A DNA stretch of 15,858 nt from Alphaproteobacteria bacterium (GCA_020025875.1 JAHHRI010000031.1:1-15858); one strand, 5' to 3'; shown: positions 5,205 to 14,030, counted from the first letter of the stretch. Made by a program: numbers and translations. Notes: a model not told the origin generated them from the letters alone.

Positions 5205-7898
5205 ATGATGAAAAATTTTTTTAAAGTAACAATATGGCTGACGCTTTTACTGCTCCACTTTTCGGCGGCGGCGCAGGAGCCGTCTGCCGTTGTGATAGAT
5301 CTGAAAGAGGCGGAACAGACGCAACCGTTCAACTTAGAAAACAGCGTCAACCAATTTCTCGATTCCGCAAAATATTTTGACCATAAATATCCCGGCACCC
5401 TCATCGATGAAAATTTGTACGAAGACATTGCTCAGCGTCATCCGAAGATGACACCGCAGGAAATTTACGATTATCAGTACTATCTGCGCCACGGGATGAA
5501 AGTTTACCGCTATATTTCAAAACTTATCAACCAATATAAAGAAGCGTTAATAACGCCCGAAGAACCACCGCTGATAGCCGATGACAGCGAATATGATCTC
5601 AATTCGCCCGATTTTGACTATATCAATACCGACGGCACGGTTGTGATACAGGATTTTAAAAAAATTATTTCCTACAGCAAAAACCCGCGCGAGATAAAAG
5701 CTTACCGTGCCAAATTTGCCGACAAATCCGCAAACAATGAAAAAATGAAAGATTTTGCGGAGCTCGGACATATTTTTTCCCGATTGGATCCCAAAAAACT
5801 TTTGTTCTATGATATTCTTTACGACAATCCCCTCACCGGTAACCGCGGAATCGGCGAATGGGCGAAAAAAGACGACTTCAAAATTCGCCTGATTACCATT
5901 CAAAGCGGTGTCAGCAAAAATCGGCAAACGGAGGGTGCCATCCATCTCCTTATTCCCAACAATTATTTTATAACCGCCGTTGACAGCGCACAATACTTCA
6001 AACCCCAAATCAGCTTTGACAAATCGGAAAACTCGGAAAAGGCGGAATATACCCTGCCGCTTCCCACGCGCCTTGCCGGCGGTCGGGAAGATTGGACGGT
6101 TTACACCGGAGAAACAGCCATTCCCTTTAGCGCAAAAGTTATTGATCCGTCGCAGCCGATGACGCTGAAAGCAGACATCTCGCTCAACCTGTGCCGGAGC
6201 CCAAACCAGTGCCAAACCATTCGCCTCTCCCCTGAGCTGCATTTGCAACCCGATTTGACACGGGACAGTTCGGTTGCCACTTATATTCGTATGGTTTCCG
6301 GTTTTTTAAGACCGCAACCTCATTCAGACTTAAAAATAAGCTCTTTCACCATAGAGGAGATGCCATCGGACGGGCAAGTTTTAAAGCTGCTGATAGACAG
6401 TCCGCAAACAATCGAATCGTTTTACGTCTTTGTCGGCAACAATGGCGGAATTTTCTTTGAACGACCGCGGGTGAGCATTGACGGCAAGCGGGCTCTTGTG
6501 CGACTGCTGCCTATGGATAAAAACATGAACGGCCACGGAAAAGAGTTTGAAATTACCGTTGCCGTCAACAACAAATATGTTCTCCGACAAACGCTTACAC
6601 CGGTTCGGGGAAGCCCTCCGCGGGACGATCAACAAAATCTTCTTGTTGCCATGTTTGCGGCGGCTGTTATCGGAGGGTTATTGCTCAATTTTATGCCTTG
6701 CGTGTTTCCCGTATTGTCGCTTAAGCTGCTTTCGCTGACAAAATTCGGCGCTCGCAATATCGGCGCCGTTCGGCGCAATTTTGGGCTTAGCCTGTCGGGT
6801 ATCTGGTTTTCTTTTGCCCTGATTGCGGCAACTTTGTCCGTTTTAAAATATTTTGAAAAGCACGTCAGCTGGGGAATGCAATTTCAAAACCCGTGGTTTA
6901 TCAGTCTGATCTTTTTTACCGTGCTGCTGTTTATTGCCCAAACAGGCGGCATTTTAGAAATCAGACTTCCTTCTTTTTTCATGCGCACTGCCGATGACCA
7001 AAAGAACGGACTACGCCACTTTTTAACCGGCTCTTTTGTCGTTTTGATGGCAACCCCCTGCACCGCCCCTTATCTCGGAACGGCCATCGGCTTTGCTCTG
7101 GCGGGAACGGTCGGCGATATTTTGATTATTCTCGGCGGCGTGGCTTTGGGCTTATCCTTGCCTTATTTATTCTTCTGCCTGTTCCCCCAAACGGCACTCT
7201 TTCTGCCGCCTCCCGGAAGCTGGATGAATACTATGAAACGTTTTATGCTTATCATGCTGTGGCTGAGCGTTCTTTGGTTGCTGTATATTGCGGCGGGACA
7301 GGCCGGATTGGGGTTTGCCGGCAGGTTGGCTGTTTATGGCGCTTTATTTTATCTGTTTTTGTGGCTACGGCATATCAGCCTTAATCTTGACTACGATAAC
7401 CTGCCGCCGGAGATAAGAAAATCGGCAGCCCGCAAAATGGGGCTGATGTTTGGCATTTGCGCTCTCCTCGTTTATGTCGGCACCTCGGTCGATAACCATT
7501 ATGCCGCCAAAAATAAGGAAAATCAAATTAGGCAAAGCCGAGCGGCATCTACCAATGCGGAAAGCATCAACCAATATGTCAAACAGGGCAAAACGGTGAT
7601 TGTTTCCATCAATGCCGACTGGTGCCTAACCTGCCGCTACAACAACATTATGGTGTTTGATAACCCGTCGGTTAAACAAAAAATTCAGAACCGAGACGTG
7701 GTGATGCTCAATCTCGATTGGACCATCAGCAACAAAGAAACAGTGGCGTTTATGAAAAAATTTGGACGCAGCGGCGTGCCGTTTTATGCCTTGTTCAGCC
7801 CGTTGGTTCCCGACGGCATGGTGCTGCCTGAAATTTTAAGCGAGCAGAAGTTGAATAGGCTAATCGACAATATGAGTTTGTTTAAAACAAATTCTTAA
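5205..7898 (+). CDS. DsbD/ScsB-like thiol:disulfide reductase, 897 aa
   Basis: Carries electrons from cytoplasmic thioredoxin across the inner membrane to periplasmic partners. A signal peptide (about 1-23, ending SAAA) leads to an unassigned region of roughly 190 residues. Next is a DsbD/ScsB alpha-like domain with a cysteine pair C330-C336. The membrane domain (about 480-765) has its redox cysteines C499 (NFMPCVFP) and C619 (ATPCTAP). Last comes a periplasmic thioredoxin domain with C807-L-T-C810 after ADW. All three cysteine pairs are intact. At 897 aa it is far longer than E. coli DsbD (about 565), owing mainly to the N-terminal region. Two ATGs stand in tandem (5205, 5208); the ribosome site is weak. 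Its last 17 bases overlap the end of rnhA. Confidence 0.92.
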   Translation: MMKNFFKVTIWLTLLLLHFSAAAQEPSAVVIDLKEAEQTQPFNLENSVNQFLDSAKYFDHKYPGTLIDENLYEDIAQRHPKMTPQEIYDYQYYLRHGMKVYRYISKLINQYKEALITPEEPPLIADDSEYDLNSPDFDYINTDGTVVIQDFKKIISYSKNPREIKAYRAKFADKSANNEKMKDFAELGHIFSRLDPKKLLFYDILYDNPLTGNRGIGEWAKKDDFKIRLITIQSGVSKNRQTEGAIHLLIPNNYFITAVDSAQYFKPQISFDKSENSEKAEYTLPLPTRLAGGREDWTVYTGETAIPFSAKVIDPSQPMTLKADISLNLCRSPNQCQTIRLSPELHLQPDLTRDSSVATYIRMVSGFLRPQPHSDLKISSFTIEEMPSDGQVLKLLIDSPQTIESFYVFVGNNGGIFFERPRVSIDGKRALVRLLPMDKNMNGHGKEFEITVAVNNKYVLRQTLTPVRGSPPRDDQQNLLVAMFAAAVIGGLLLNFMPCVFPVLSLKLLSLTKFGARNIGAVRRNFGLSLSGIWFSFALIAATLSVLKYFEKHVSWGMQFQNPWFISLIFFTVLLFIAQTGGILEIRLPSFFMRTADDQKNGLRHFLTGSFVVLMATPCTAPYLGTAIGFALAGTVGDILIILGGVALGLSLPYLFFCLFPQTALFLPPPGSWMNTMKRFMLIMLWLSVLWLLYIAAGQAGLGFAGRLAVYGALFYLFLWLRHISLNLDYDNLPPEIRKSAARKMGLMFGICALLVYVGTSVDNHYAAKNKENQIRQSRAASTNAESINQYVKQGKTVIVSINADWCLTCRYNNIMVFDNPSVKQKIQNRDVVMLNLDWTISNKETVAFMKKFGRSGVPFYALFSPLVPDGMVLPEILSEQKLNRLIDNMSLFKTNS

Positions 7899-8319
7899 TT
7901 GCCTTTCTGGCCAGTTCGTCAACCCGTTCATTTTCGGCATGACCGGCATGTCCCTTAACCCAAATCCAGCGGATTTCGTGCCCTATGGCAAGTTCGTCCA
8001 ACCGTTGCCACAGATCAACATTTTTGACCGGAGATTTTTTATTGCTGGTTTTCCAGCCGTTTTTCTTCCAACAGGGCAGCCAACGGGTGATGCCGTCCAT
8101 CACATATTTGCTGTCGGTATAAAGAGAAATGTCACACGCTGTTTTAAGCGCCGCCAAAGCGTTGATTACCGCCGTCAACTCCATGCGGTTGTTGGTGGTT
8201 TCTTTTTCGGCGCCCGAAAGTTCTTTTTCAACTCCTCGGCAGCGCAACAACGCCCCCCAACCGCCGGGGCCGGGGTTTCCAGAGCAGGCGCCGTCGGTAA
8301 AAATTTCAACGCGAATCAT
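7882..8319 (-). CDS. rnhA: Ribonuclease HI, 145 aa
   Basis: Cleaves the RNA strand of RNA:DNA hybrids such as R-loops and Okazaki primers. The catalytic set is complete: D9 (IFTDGACSGNPGPGGWG), E47 (NNRMEL), D69 (YTDSKYV) and D134 (NERVDELAR), plus H124 (KGHAGH). Length and the basic handle region (WKKNGWKTSNKK, 84-95) match the E. coli type. Its ATG overlaps the stop of the AlbA_2 gene by 4 nt (ATGA), so its translation is probably coupled to that gene. Tail-to-tail overlap of 17 nt with the DsbD-like gene leaves no intergenic terminator. Confidence 0.97.
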   Translation of the reverse strand: MIRVEIFTDGACSGNPGPGGWGALLRCRGVEKELSGAEKETTNNRMELTAVINALAALKTACDISLYTDSKYVMDGITRWLPCWKKNGWKTSNKKSPVKNVDLWQRLDELAIGHEIRWIWVKGHAGHAENERVDELARKAIKNLF

Positions 8320-9386
8320 ACCGGTTCTCCGCTTGAAAATTCACTAAAAAATTCATTGAGAAACAATGACGGGTCGGCATCTTCGCGAATGGCTCGGGCA
8401 ACAAACGAACGTAGCTTGTTTTTGGGGATGTAAATGCGAAAACTGTGCGGTGCGGTACCGTCGGCACCGACGACGCCGTCCAGCAGAAAATCGTTTTCAA
8501 TATAAGGCGAAAGGATAATGTCCACATTGGTAAAGCGGACAATGCTCCGCGGCGGCACTCTCAGTTCCGGTCGGGTAATCAGATTCAGCTGTCCTTCCAA
8601 TCCGGGGATGCTGTCCATCTGATTATAATTGAGAAAACGCACTTTGTTATATTCGCCGCCGTCCGTCGTTACCGTACAAGAGAGGTACAGTTCGCGGGCA
8701 ATGACATTGCTCCGGTTATGGCCGCGGACGGAAAAGCTGATTTTGAGATAGCGTTCCGGCGGAGAATCGATACTGCTCGGATATAAGATATCAGCCTCGC
8801 TGTTTTCCAAAACCGACAACCGCTTGTCGGTTATCATCAATTCTATTTCCGCCTGCGGTCGACGACCGAACATACCGGCCAGCACCGAATAGGGCGCCGG
8901 CACATTGTTAGAACCCGAACGAATGTAAAAATTGTTACCCACGGTTGTCATCAACGGCGCCGTTTCCGACTTCGGAATATATGTAGCCACAAAGCCGTCG
9001 CCGTTTTCGTCAACGCTGACAATGTGGTTGCGCACACGGTTGTGGCTGGGAATGGTGCAGCCGGAAATGGCATTTTCCAGCCAACTCAGGAAACGGTGGA
9101 CATTTTGAACTTTGAGCTTTGCCTGTGCCACATCGCCCACTTCCAAACTGCGTGAGCACTCCACCCCCCAAAGCAGCACTCCGCCTTCGGAGTTGCCAAA
9201 TCCGGAGATTGCCTTTGCCAAATTGCGGCGGTCGTCCTTGTGCAGAGCCAAACCATTTTTTCCGGTTGAATCCGCACGTTTAAAGTCCAGAAACAACTCT
9301 TCGGTCTGCGAATTGACGATATAGTCGTCGATTGCTTCTTCCCCGAAATAAATCAATTTTTGAAAAATATCTTCGGCACGCGACAT
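8316..9386 (-). CDS. AlbA_2 (Schlafen-type) domain protein, 356 aa
   Basis: The N-terminal 160 residues look like an AlbA_2 domain, the fold shared with Schlafen proteins and often called a divergent AAA_4 or ATP/nucleic-acid-binding domain. Signature parts are EELFLDFKRA (29-38), RRNLAKAISGFGNSEGGVLLWGV (53-75) and a later NFYIRSGSNN segment. The C-terminal half (about 185-345) looks beta-rich and I do not recognise it; no helix-turn-helix is evident. The ATG at 9386 follows GGAGG with 5-nt spacing. Its stop overlaps the rnhA start, so the pair is a small operon. A role in nucleic-acid binding or processing is plausible; the precise function is unknown. Confidence 0.8.
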   Translation of the reverse strand: MSRAEDIFQKLIYFGEEAIDDYIVNSQTEELFLDFKRADSTGKNGLALHKDDRRNLAKAISGFGNSEGGVLLWGVECSRSLEVGDVAQAKLKVQNVHRFLSWLENAISGCTIPSHNRVRNHIVSVDENGDGFVATYIPKSETAPLMTTVGNNFYIRSGSNNVPAPYSVLAGMFGRRPQAEIELMITDKRLSVLENSEADILYPSSIDSPPERYLKISFSVRGHNRSNVIARELYLSCTVTTDGGEYNKVRFLNYNQMDSIPGLEGQLNLITRPELRVPPRSIVRFTNVDIILSPYIENDFLLDGVVGADGTAPHSFRIYIPKNKLRSFVARAIREDADPSLFLNEFFSEFSSGEPV

Positions 9387-9419
9387 GGGATCCTCCGTTG
9401 TCCGTTAACTACTCCCACC

Positions 9420-9448
9420 ATTATAGAAACAAAATCTTAATTTTGCCA
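9420..9448 (-). promoter_or_regulatory. Putative promoter of the AlbA_2-rnhA operon
   Basis: On the minus strand a perfect TATAAT (9420-9425) is preceded at 17 nt by TGGCAA (9443-9448), a half match to TTGACA. The spacer contains a small 6-bp hairpin, 9430-9445, which may double as a weak end for the M16 gene. Confidence 0.45.
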
Positions 9449-9456
9449 TAACATTC

Positions 9457-10719
9457 TCAAGCTTTCAGCAGCCGACAAATTTTATCGTAGTCGTAGTGGT
9501 CTTTGATACTGCCGACCAGTGCGTATGTCGGCTTGGAAGCAAAAATTTTTTCTGCCACGGCGCGGATATCTTCAACGCCGACTTCTTCTATTTTGGTAAT
9601 TGTTTCCTCGATCGGAATCGAACGATTGAACAGCAGCAGCTGGCGAGACAGTTTTTCAGACACTGCGGACGAACTCTCCAACGACATTAAAATGGCCGAC
9701 TTAACCTGAGCTTTGGCACGATTCAATTCTGTTTCGCTAACCGATGAAGATGCCATTTTTTTGATTTCACCAATCATCACCGGCAACATTTTGTTAATCT
9801 GTTCGTTATCGGTCGCGGCGGCAATGCCGACAAAACCGGCGCCGGTATAAAAAGTAGGAAAACTGTAAACGGAATAAACCAAACCGCGTTTTTCCCTCAC
9901 TTCCTGAAACAAGCGCGAGCTCATGCCGCCGCCCAAAACCGTGGACATCAGCATGGCGGCATAGTAGCGTTCGTCGGCATAAGAAAAACCATCAAAGCCC
10001 AAAATGACTTGCGCCTGCTCGGTATCTCTTTTTTCGGCAAAATATCCGCCGGTATAGTGCTGACGATCGGCAACAAAAGAAGTTTTAGAGCGCAAGCCAG
10101 ACAACCTTGCCTCAACCAATTTAACCAACCGCTGATGATCGACATTGCCGACCGCACAAAAAACCATATTTTCCGCCGCATAGTTGGTTTCCATATAGGC
10201 GCGCAAATCTTCCGCGCCAAAACCCCGAACCAGATCGGCCGTGCCGAGAATGGGACGCCCCATCGCCTGACCGGCAAAAGCTTCTGCCTGCATATAGTCG
10301 AAAACAATATCACTCGGATCGTCATAAGTCTGTTTGATTTCCTGAACCACAACCTCGCGTTCTTTCACCAATTCGGCTTCGGCAAACTGCGGCGACATAA
10401 TCAGCTCACACAAAACATCAACCGCCAGTTCTAAATCATCTTTCAACATTTTGGCATAAAAAGCGGTAAATTCGCGGGAGGTGTAGGCGTTGCTCTGCCC
10501 GCCCACGTTTTCTATATCTTCGGAGATGGCCGCCGCCGAACGACTGGCCGTGCCTTTAAACACCATATGTTCAAGAAAATGAGAAATGCCGTTCATTTTT
10601 TCCTGTTCATAAGCGGCTCCGGTATTTACCCAAATTCCGAGTGAAACGGTTTCAAACTGCGGATATTTCAAACTCACAATTCTCAACCCGTTGCTCAAAA
10701 CGCTGATTTCCGTTTGCAT
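9457..10719 (-). CDS. M16 family zinc metallopeptidase, 420 aa
   Basis: Resembles the single-chain bacterial relatives of the mitochondrial processing peptidase beta subunit. The inverted zinc motif HFLEH is at 47-51 (H47, E50 catalytic, H51), and E127 (VVVQEI) is the third ligand, 76 residues after H51. The Gly-rich inactive-lobe segment (GGGMSSRLFQEVREKRGLVYSV) is also present. Length is normal for the family. The frame opens further upstream to 10770, but ATG 10719 has AAAGGA just before it and gives the usual start. No signal peptide is seen, so a cytoplasmic site is likely. It follows the glycosyltransferase by 87 nt, on the same strand. The substrate is not known from sequence. Confidence 0.93.
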   Translation of the reverse strand: MQTEISVLSNGLRIVSLKYPQFETVSLGIWVNTGAAYEQEKMNGISHFLEHMVFKGTASRSAAAISEDIENVGGQSNAYTSREFTAFYAKMLKDDLELAVDVLCELIMSPQFAEAELVKEREVVVQEIKQTYDDPSDIVFDYMQAEAFAGQAMGRPILGTADLVRGFGAEDLRAYMETNYAAENMVFCAVGNVDHQRLVKLVEARLSGLRSKTSFVADRQHYTGGYFAEKRDTEQAQVILGFDGFSYADERYYAAMLMSTVLGGGMSSRLFQEVREKRGLVYSVYSFPTFYTGAGFVGIAAATDNEQINKMLPVMIGEIKKMASSSVSETELNRAKAQVKSAILMSLESSSAVSEKLSRQLLLFNRSIPIEETITKIEEVGVEDIRAVAEKIFASKPTYALVGSIKDHYDYDKICRLLKA

Positions 10720-10806
10720 ATTATTTCCTTTACAAATGTTCCCGTGATAAACGTTAAGGTGCCACAGCACCGTTTCGATCTGTCGGCAAGTTTGTTTTTG
10801 CAGTCT

Positions 10807-11622
10807 TTATTTTATCTTTTTTCTGATTTTAAACAAAGGTATAAAACCAAACAGATTCACCCAGTAGATATTCTGAAAGGGTTTTCTGTGAATTTTCAAC
10901 AATACGAAAAAGCCAAATAATTTGATCGTCCAGCAAAGTGTTCTGCCCTCTTGGTCTGCCGCCAATTCTTCCTCGGTATAATATTGAGCAATAATGTTGG
11001 CTATTTCCTTTTTCATCAAATTGCTGCCGCTGCTGGAAATGCCGCTTGCGTCAAAATCGGCGATAAGCATCGGCAAATATCGAAAAACCCGTCCGTTTTT
11101 CAACCACAATACCCACTTTTCCATATCGGCGGCAATTCGATATTTTTCATTATAACCACCTTGCTCGCGCAGCAAAGCGGCACGAATAAACGATGACTGA
11201 TGATTGATGCAGCTATGGATAAAAAAACTCGCTTCCACGGCATCGGGCATTTTGTGCACTTTACCCCGACACAGCATATCTCCGTACAAGACATCGGCTT
11301 CTTCGTAAGTGCGGTTGCCGCCAAACACCTGCTCCAAAACCATTGGGCCGACAAAAGCATCGCCGCCGTTCATAAAATTCAGCCATGTTCCCTTAGCCTG
11401 GGCAATTCCCTTGTTCATGGCATTGTAAATGCCGTTGTCCGGCTCAGAAATCAGCACGTTAATACGCTCTTTGTATTCATTCAGCACATCCAGCGTGCCG
11501 TCGTTTGAACCGCCGTCGACCACAATCCACTCAAATTCTTGCCAACTTTGGTTGACAATGCTTTCGCAGGTTTTGCGAATATTCTTTTCGTTGTAGCAAA
11601 TGGTGATAATCGACAATTTCAT
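10807..11622 (-). CDS. Glycosyltransferase family 2 protein, 271 aa
   Basis: Inverting GT-A sugar transferase, resembling the WcaE/PGL-type GT2 enzymes of polysaccharide or glycolipid synthesis. The nucleotide-sugar region is SIITICYNEK at the N-terminus, DGGSNDGT (36-43), EPDNGIYNAMNKG (60-72), and NGGD (85-88) in the DxD position. The last 40 residues hold two related motifs, KLFGFFVLLKI (234-244) and NLFGFIPLFKI (256-266), each followed by lysines or arginines. They could dock the enzyme onto the membrane. The ATG at 11622 is preceded by AAGGGA; a TTG at 11646 is less likely. It lies 54 nt after glyS. Acceptor and pathway are unknown, since no other envelope-sugar genes are nearby. Confidence 0.9.
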   Translation of the reverse strand: MKLSIITICYNEKNIRKTCESIVNQSWQEFEWIVVDGGSNDGTLDVLNEYKERINVLISEPDNGIYNAMNKGIAQAKGTWLNFMNGGDAFVGPMVLEQVFGGNRTYEEADVLYGDMLCRGKVHKMPDAVEASFFIHSCINHQSSFIRAALLREQGGYNEKYRIAADMEKWVLWLKNGRVFRYLPMLIADFDASGISSSGSNLMKKEIANIIAQYYTEEELAADQEGRTLCWTIKLFGFFVLLKIHRKPFQNIYWVNLFGFIPLFKIRKKIK

Positions 11623-11676
11623 CTTAAGGATCCCTTCAAATGGCAAACGCCCTCAGCATAAAGAGAGTTTGCAGGT

Positions 11677-13041
11677 CTACAGGAAATAGTCCCGCAGGAA
11701 GTTCGGCAAGTCGGCAACCGGAACTCTGGTTTGCTCCATGGTATCACGATCGCGCACGGTTACCGTTTCGGGGCTGTTTTCGATGGTTTCAAAATCCACC
11801 GTCAGACACAGCGGCGTTCCTATCTCGTCGTGCCGACGATAGGCTTTGCCGATATTGCCGGTATTTTCCAGCGCCACCCGTCCGATACCCAGCTTGAGCA
11901 GGTTTTGTTTAATTTCGTGGCATTTGGACATAATCTGCTCATTGTTCTTTTTAAGCGGAATGACCGCCACTTTAATCGGCGCCAGATGTTTTTTGAGCTT
12001 CAATACAATACGTTTGCTGCCGTCCCCCATATCTTCTTCGGTATAGGCTTCTGTCATCACCGCCAAAACGCCGCGGTCAACCCCCATTGACGGCTCAATC
12101 ACAAACGGCACCACCCAACGGTTGTTTTCTTCGTCACGAATGCACAGTTTTTGCGTAGATTCCGGATTTTCGTGGCAATGAGAAAAGAGTTCAAATTCGT
12201 CCTGTCCTTTGGTATGGTTGCCCAGATCATAGTCGGTGCGGTTGGCAATGCCTTCCAATTCTTCCATTCCGTGCGGAAACTGATATTCGATATCATAAGT
12301 GGCTTTGGAATAGTGAGCCAAATCTTCTTTCGGCGTGACATAAATATTCATATGTTCGCGCACCAAACCCTGCTCCAACCACCACTTAATGCGTTTTTCC
12401 TTCCATATTTCATGCCATTTTTCGTCTTCGCCGGGCATAACGAAATATTCCAGCTCCGCCTGTTCAAACTCGCGTACGCGGAAGATAAAATTGCGCGGCG
12501 TGATCTCGTTGCGGAAAGATTTGCCGATCTGCGCAATACCAAACGGCAATTTGCGGGAAGTGGAATCAACAACATTTTTAAACTGTGTAAAGATTGCCTG
12601 TGCTGTTTCCGGCCGCAAATACCCGAAAGAGGATCCGTCGTCGACAGGGCCGATTGCGGTTTTAAACATCAGGTTAAACGGGCGCGGTTCGGTCATATCC
12701 GTCGAGCCGCAGTTGGGGCATTTGCCGTCTTTAATATGGTCGGCGCGGAAACGTCCTTTACACTTGCGACAATCGGTCATAGGGTCGGAAAAAGTATCTT
12801 CGTGTCCGGAATAGTGCAACACTTTTCGGTTGGTGAGAATGGCGGCATCCAGCCCCTCCACATCGTCACGTTCGTAAACCATTGCCCGCCACCAAGCCGC
12901 CTTGAGATTGTTTTTCAGCTCAACACCGAGAGGACCATAATCGTAAACACCTTGCAGACCGCCGTAAATGTCAGCATTTTGAAACAAAAAACCGCGACGT
13001 TTGCACAACGACACCAACTGATCCATAGATATTGCAGACAT
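11677..13041 (-). CDS. glyS: Glycyl-tRNA synthetase, single-chain alpha2 type, 454 aa
   Basis: Class II enzyme that charges tRNA-Gly. It opens with the typical FLFQNADIYGGLQGVYDYGP (18-37). A zinc-ribbon-like pair C91-x2-C94 and C108-x2-C111 follows. Motif 2 (FRNEITPRNFIFRVREFEQ), a DRxDYDLxxH-like stretch (NRTDYDLGNH), motif 3 (EPSMGVDRG) and a C-terminal anticodon-binding domain complete it. This is the homodimeric type found in eukaryotes, archaea and some bacteria, not the GlyQ/GlyS tetramer usual in proteobacteria, and it is full length. ATG 13041 has AAGGA six nt upstream. It diverges from the HAD gene. The gene heads the minus-strand run down to the M16 peptidase. Confidence 0.96.
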   Translation of the reverse strand: MSAISMDQLVSLCKRRGFLFQNADIYGGLQGVYDYGPLGVELKNNLKAAWWRAMVYERDDVEGLDAAILTNRKVLHYSGHEDTFSDPMTDCRKCKGRFRADHIKDGKCPNCGSTDMTEPRPFNLMFKTAIGPVDDGSSFGYLRPETAQAIFTQFKNVVDSTSRKLPFGIAQIGKSFRNEITPRNFIFRVREFEQAELEYFVMPGEDEKWHEIWKEKRIKWWLEQGLVREHMNIYVTPKEDLAHYSKATYDIEYQFPHGMEELEGIANRTDYDLGNHTKGQDEFELFSHCHENPESTQKLCIRDEENNRWVVPFVIEPSMGVDRGVLAVMTEAYTEEDMGDGSKRIVLKLKKHLAPIKVAVIPLKKNNEQIMSKCHEIKQNLLKLGIGRVALENTGNIGKAYRRHDEIGTPLCLTVDFETIENSPETVTVRDRDTMEQTRVPVADLPNFLRDYFL

Positions 13042-13071
13042 TTTTTATCCTTTTCGTAAAGAGAAATGTTG

Positions 13072-13121
13072 TTGATTAATTGTTTTTCTTGTCTTATAAA
13101 ATATCTTTGTAAAAATAGCAA
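13072..13121. promoter_or_regulatory. Overlapping divergent promoters of glyS and the HAD gene
   Basis: Plus strand: TTGATT (13072-13077), 17 nt, TATAAA (13095-13100) for the HAD gene. Minus strand: TTGCTA (13116-13121), 17 nt, TATAAG (13093-13098) for glyS. The two -10 boxes share bases 13095-13098, so polymerases should compete. Confidence 0.55.
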
Positions 13122-13136
13122 GCGGAGATTACAGCG

Positions 13137-13991
13137 ATGGCAAAAAAAGTAAAAGTAGCACTGATCTATGATTTTGACGGAACGTTGAGCACCACCGATA
13201 TGCAAAACTATGGGCTTATCCCCACTTTCGGTATGTCGTGCAAAACGTTTTGGAACAAAGCCAACACGTTTGGCGATCAGAATATGATGGAACAAATCAC
13301 CAGCTCAATGTACTACGTATTTAAAACAGCCAAAGACAAAAAGATTCCCCTAACCCGCGAACTGTTTTTCAAATGCGGTAAGAATATCCAATTTTTTGAA
13401 GGCGTGGAAAACTGGTTTGAAAGGATCAACCATTATGGCGATATGCTCGATCTGGAGATCGAACACTATGTTATTTCTGCCGGATATGAAGAAATTATCG
13501 AAGGCTGCGCCATTCGCAAATATCTCAAAGAAGTTTACGGTTGCGCCTATGCCTATGACAACAAAGGAGAGGCCGTATGGCCGGCACGGGTGGTCAACTA
13601 TTCCACCAAAACGCAATATCTGTCCAAAATCAACAAAGGGCTGGGCAAACTCGATGACCGCGGTGTCAACGAATTTATGCCCGACGAAGATCGTCCCATT
13701 CCGTTTTCGCGGATGATTTATTTCGGCGACGGCATGACCGACATCCCTTCCATGCGGCTGGTTAAAAAAGGTGGTGGCTATTCCATTGCCGTTTACAAAC
13801 CCAAAAGTCAGGACAAGAAAAAAGCTGTTAAAATCCTCAAAGACGGACGGGTGAACTTTGCCCTCCCCGCCGACTACCGAGAGGACGAACAGATTGATAC
13901 CGTGATCAAAACCATTTTGGTCAAACTGGCAACGGAACGCGATCTCGACATTTTGCAAGAAAAAGAAGAAAAAAAGAAACTGGAAGGCTAA
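13137..13991 (+). CDS. HAD-superfamily hydrolase, 284 aa
   Basis: Probable phosphatase of the phosphoserine phosphatase-like HAD group. Motif I is D12-F-D14-G-T, with D12 the likely nucleophile. Motif II is the serine of YVISAG (S114), and motif IV is GDGMTD, with D198 and D202 binding Mg2+. A helical cap sits between about 25 and 95. The C-terminus ends in a charged helix rich in K and E (LQEKEEKKKLEG). No signal peptide or membrane segment, so it is cytoplasmic. ATG 13137 has GGAG nine nt upstream. It faces away from glyS across a shared promoter region and converges on the Nudix gene 39 nt away. The substrate is unknown. Confidence 0.9.
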   Translation: MAKKVKVALIYDFDGTLSTTDMQNYGLIPTFGMSCKTFWNKANTFGDQNMMEQITSSMYYVFKTAKDKKIPLTRELFFKCGKNIQFFEGVENWFERINHYGDMLDLEIEHYVISAGYEEIIEGCAIRKYLKEVYGCAYAYDNKGEAVWPARVVNYSTKTQYLSKINKGLGKLDDRGVNEFMPDEDRPIPFSRMIYFGDGMTDIPSMRLVKKGGGYSIAVYKPKSQDKKKAVKILKDGRVNFALPADYREDEQIDTVIKTILVKLATERDLDILQEKEEKKKLEG

Positions 13992-14030
13992 AAATCGCCG
14001 CCGACAAGCGTTGCGCTTTCAGAACGGCAC

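Noticed and set aside
5547..6248. 233-aa minus-strand ORF inside the DsbD-like gene
   Set aside because: Antisense shadow; no ribosome site or recognisable domain.
7939..8433. 164-aa plus-strand ORF over rnhA
   Set aside because: Antisense to rnhA, whose catalytic residues are all intact.
10758..10771. Terminator between the glycosyltransferase and the M16 gene
   Set aside because: Hairpin GGTGC/GCACC is only 5 bp and lacks a T-run on either strand.
12151..13059. 302-aa ORF on the plus strand across glyS
   Set aside because: Lies wholly antisense to an unmistakable glycyl-tRNA synthetase; no family motifs; a shadow of that gene's codon bias.
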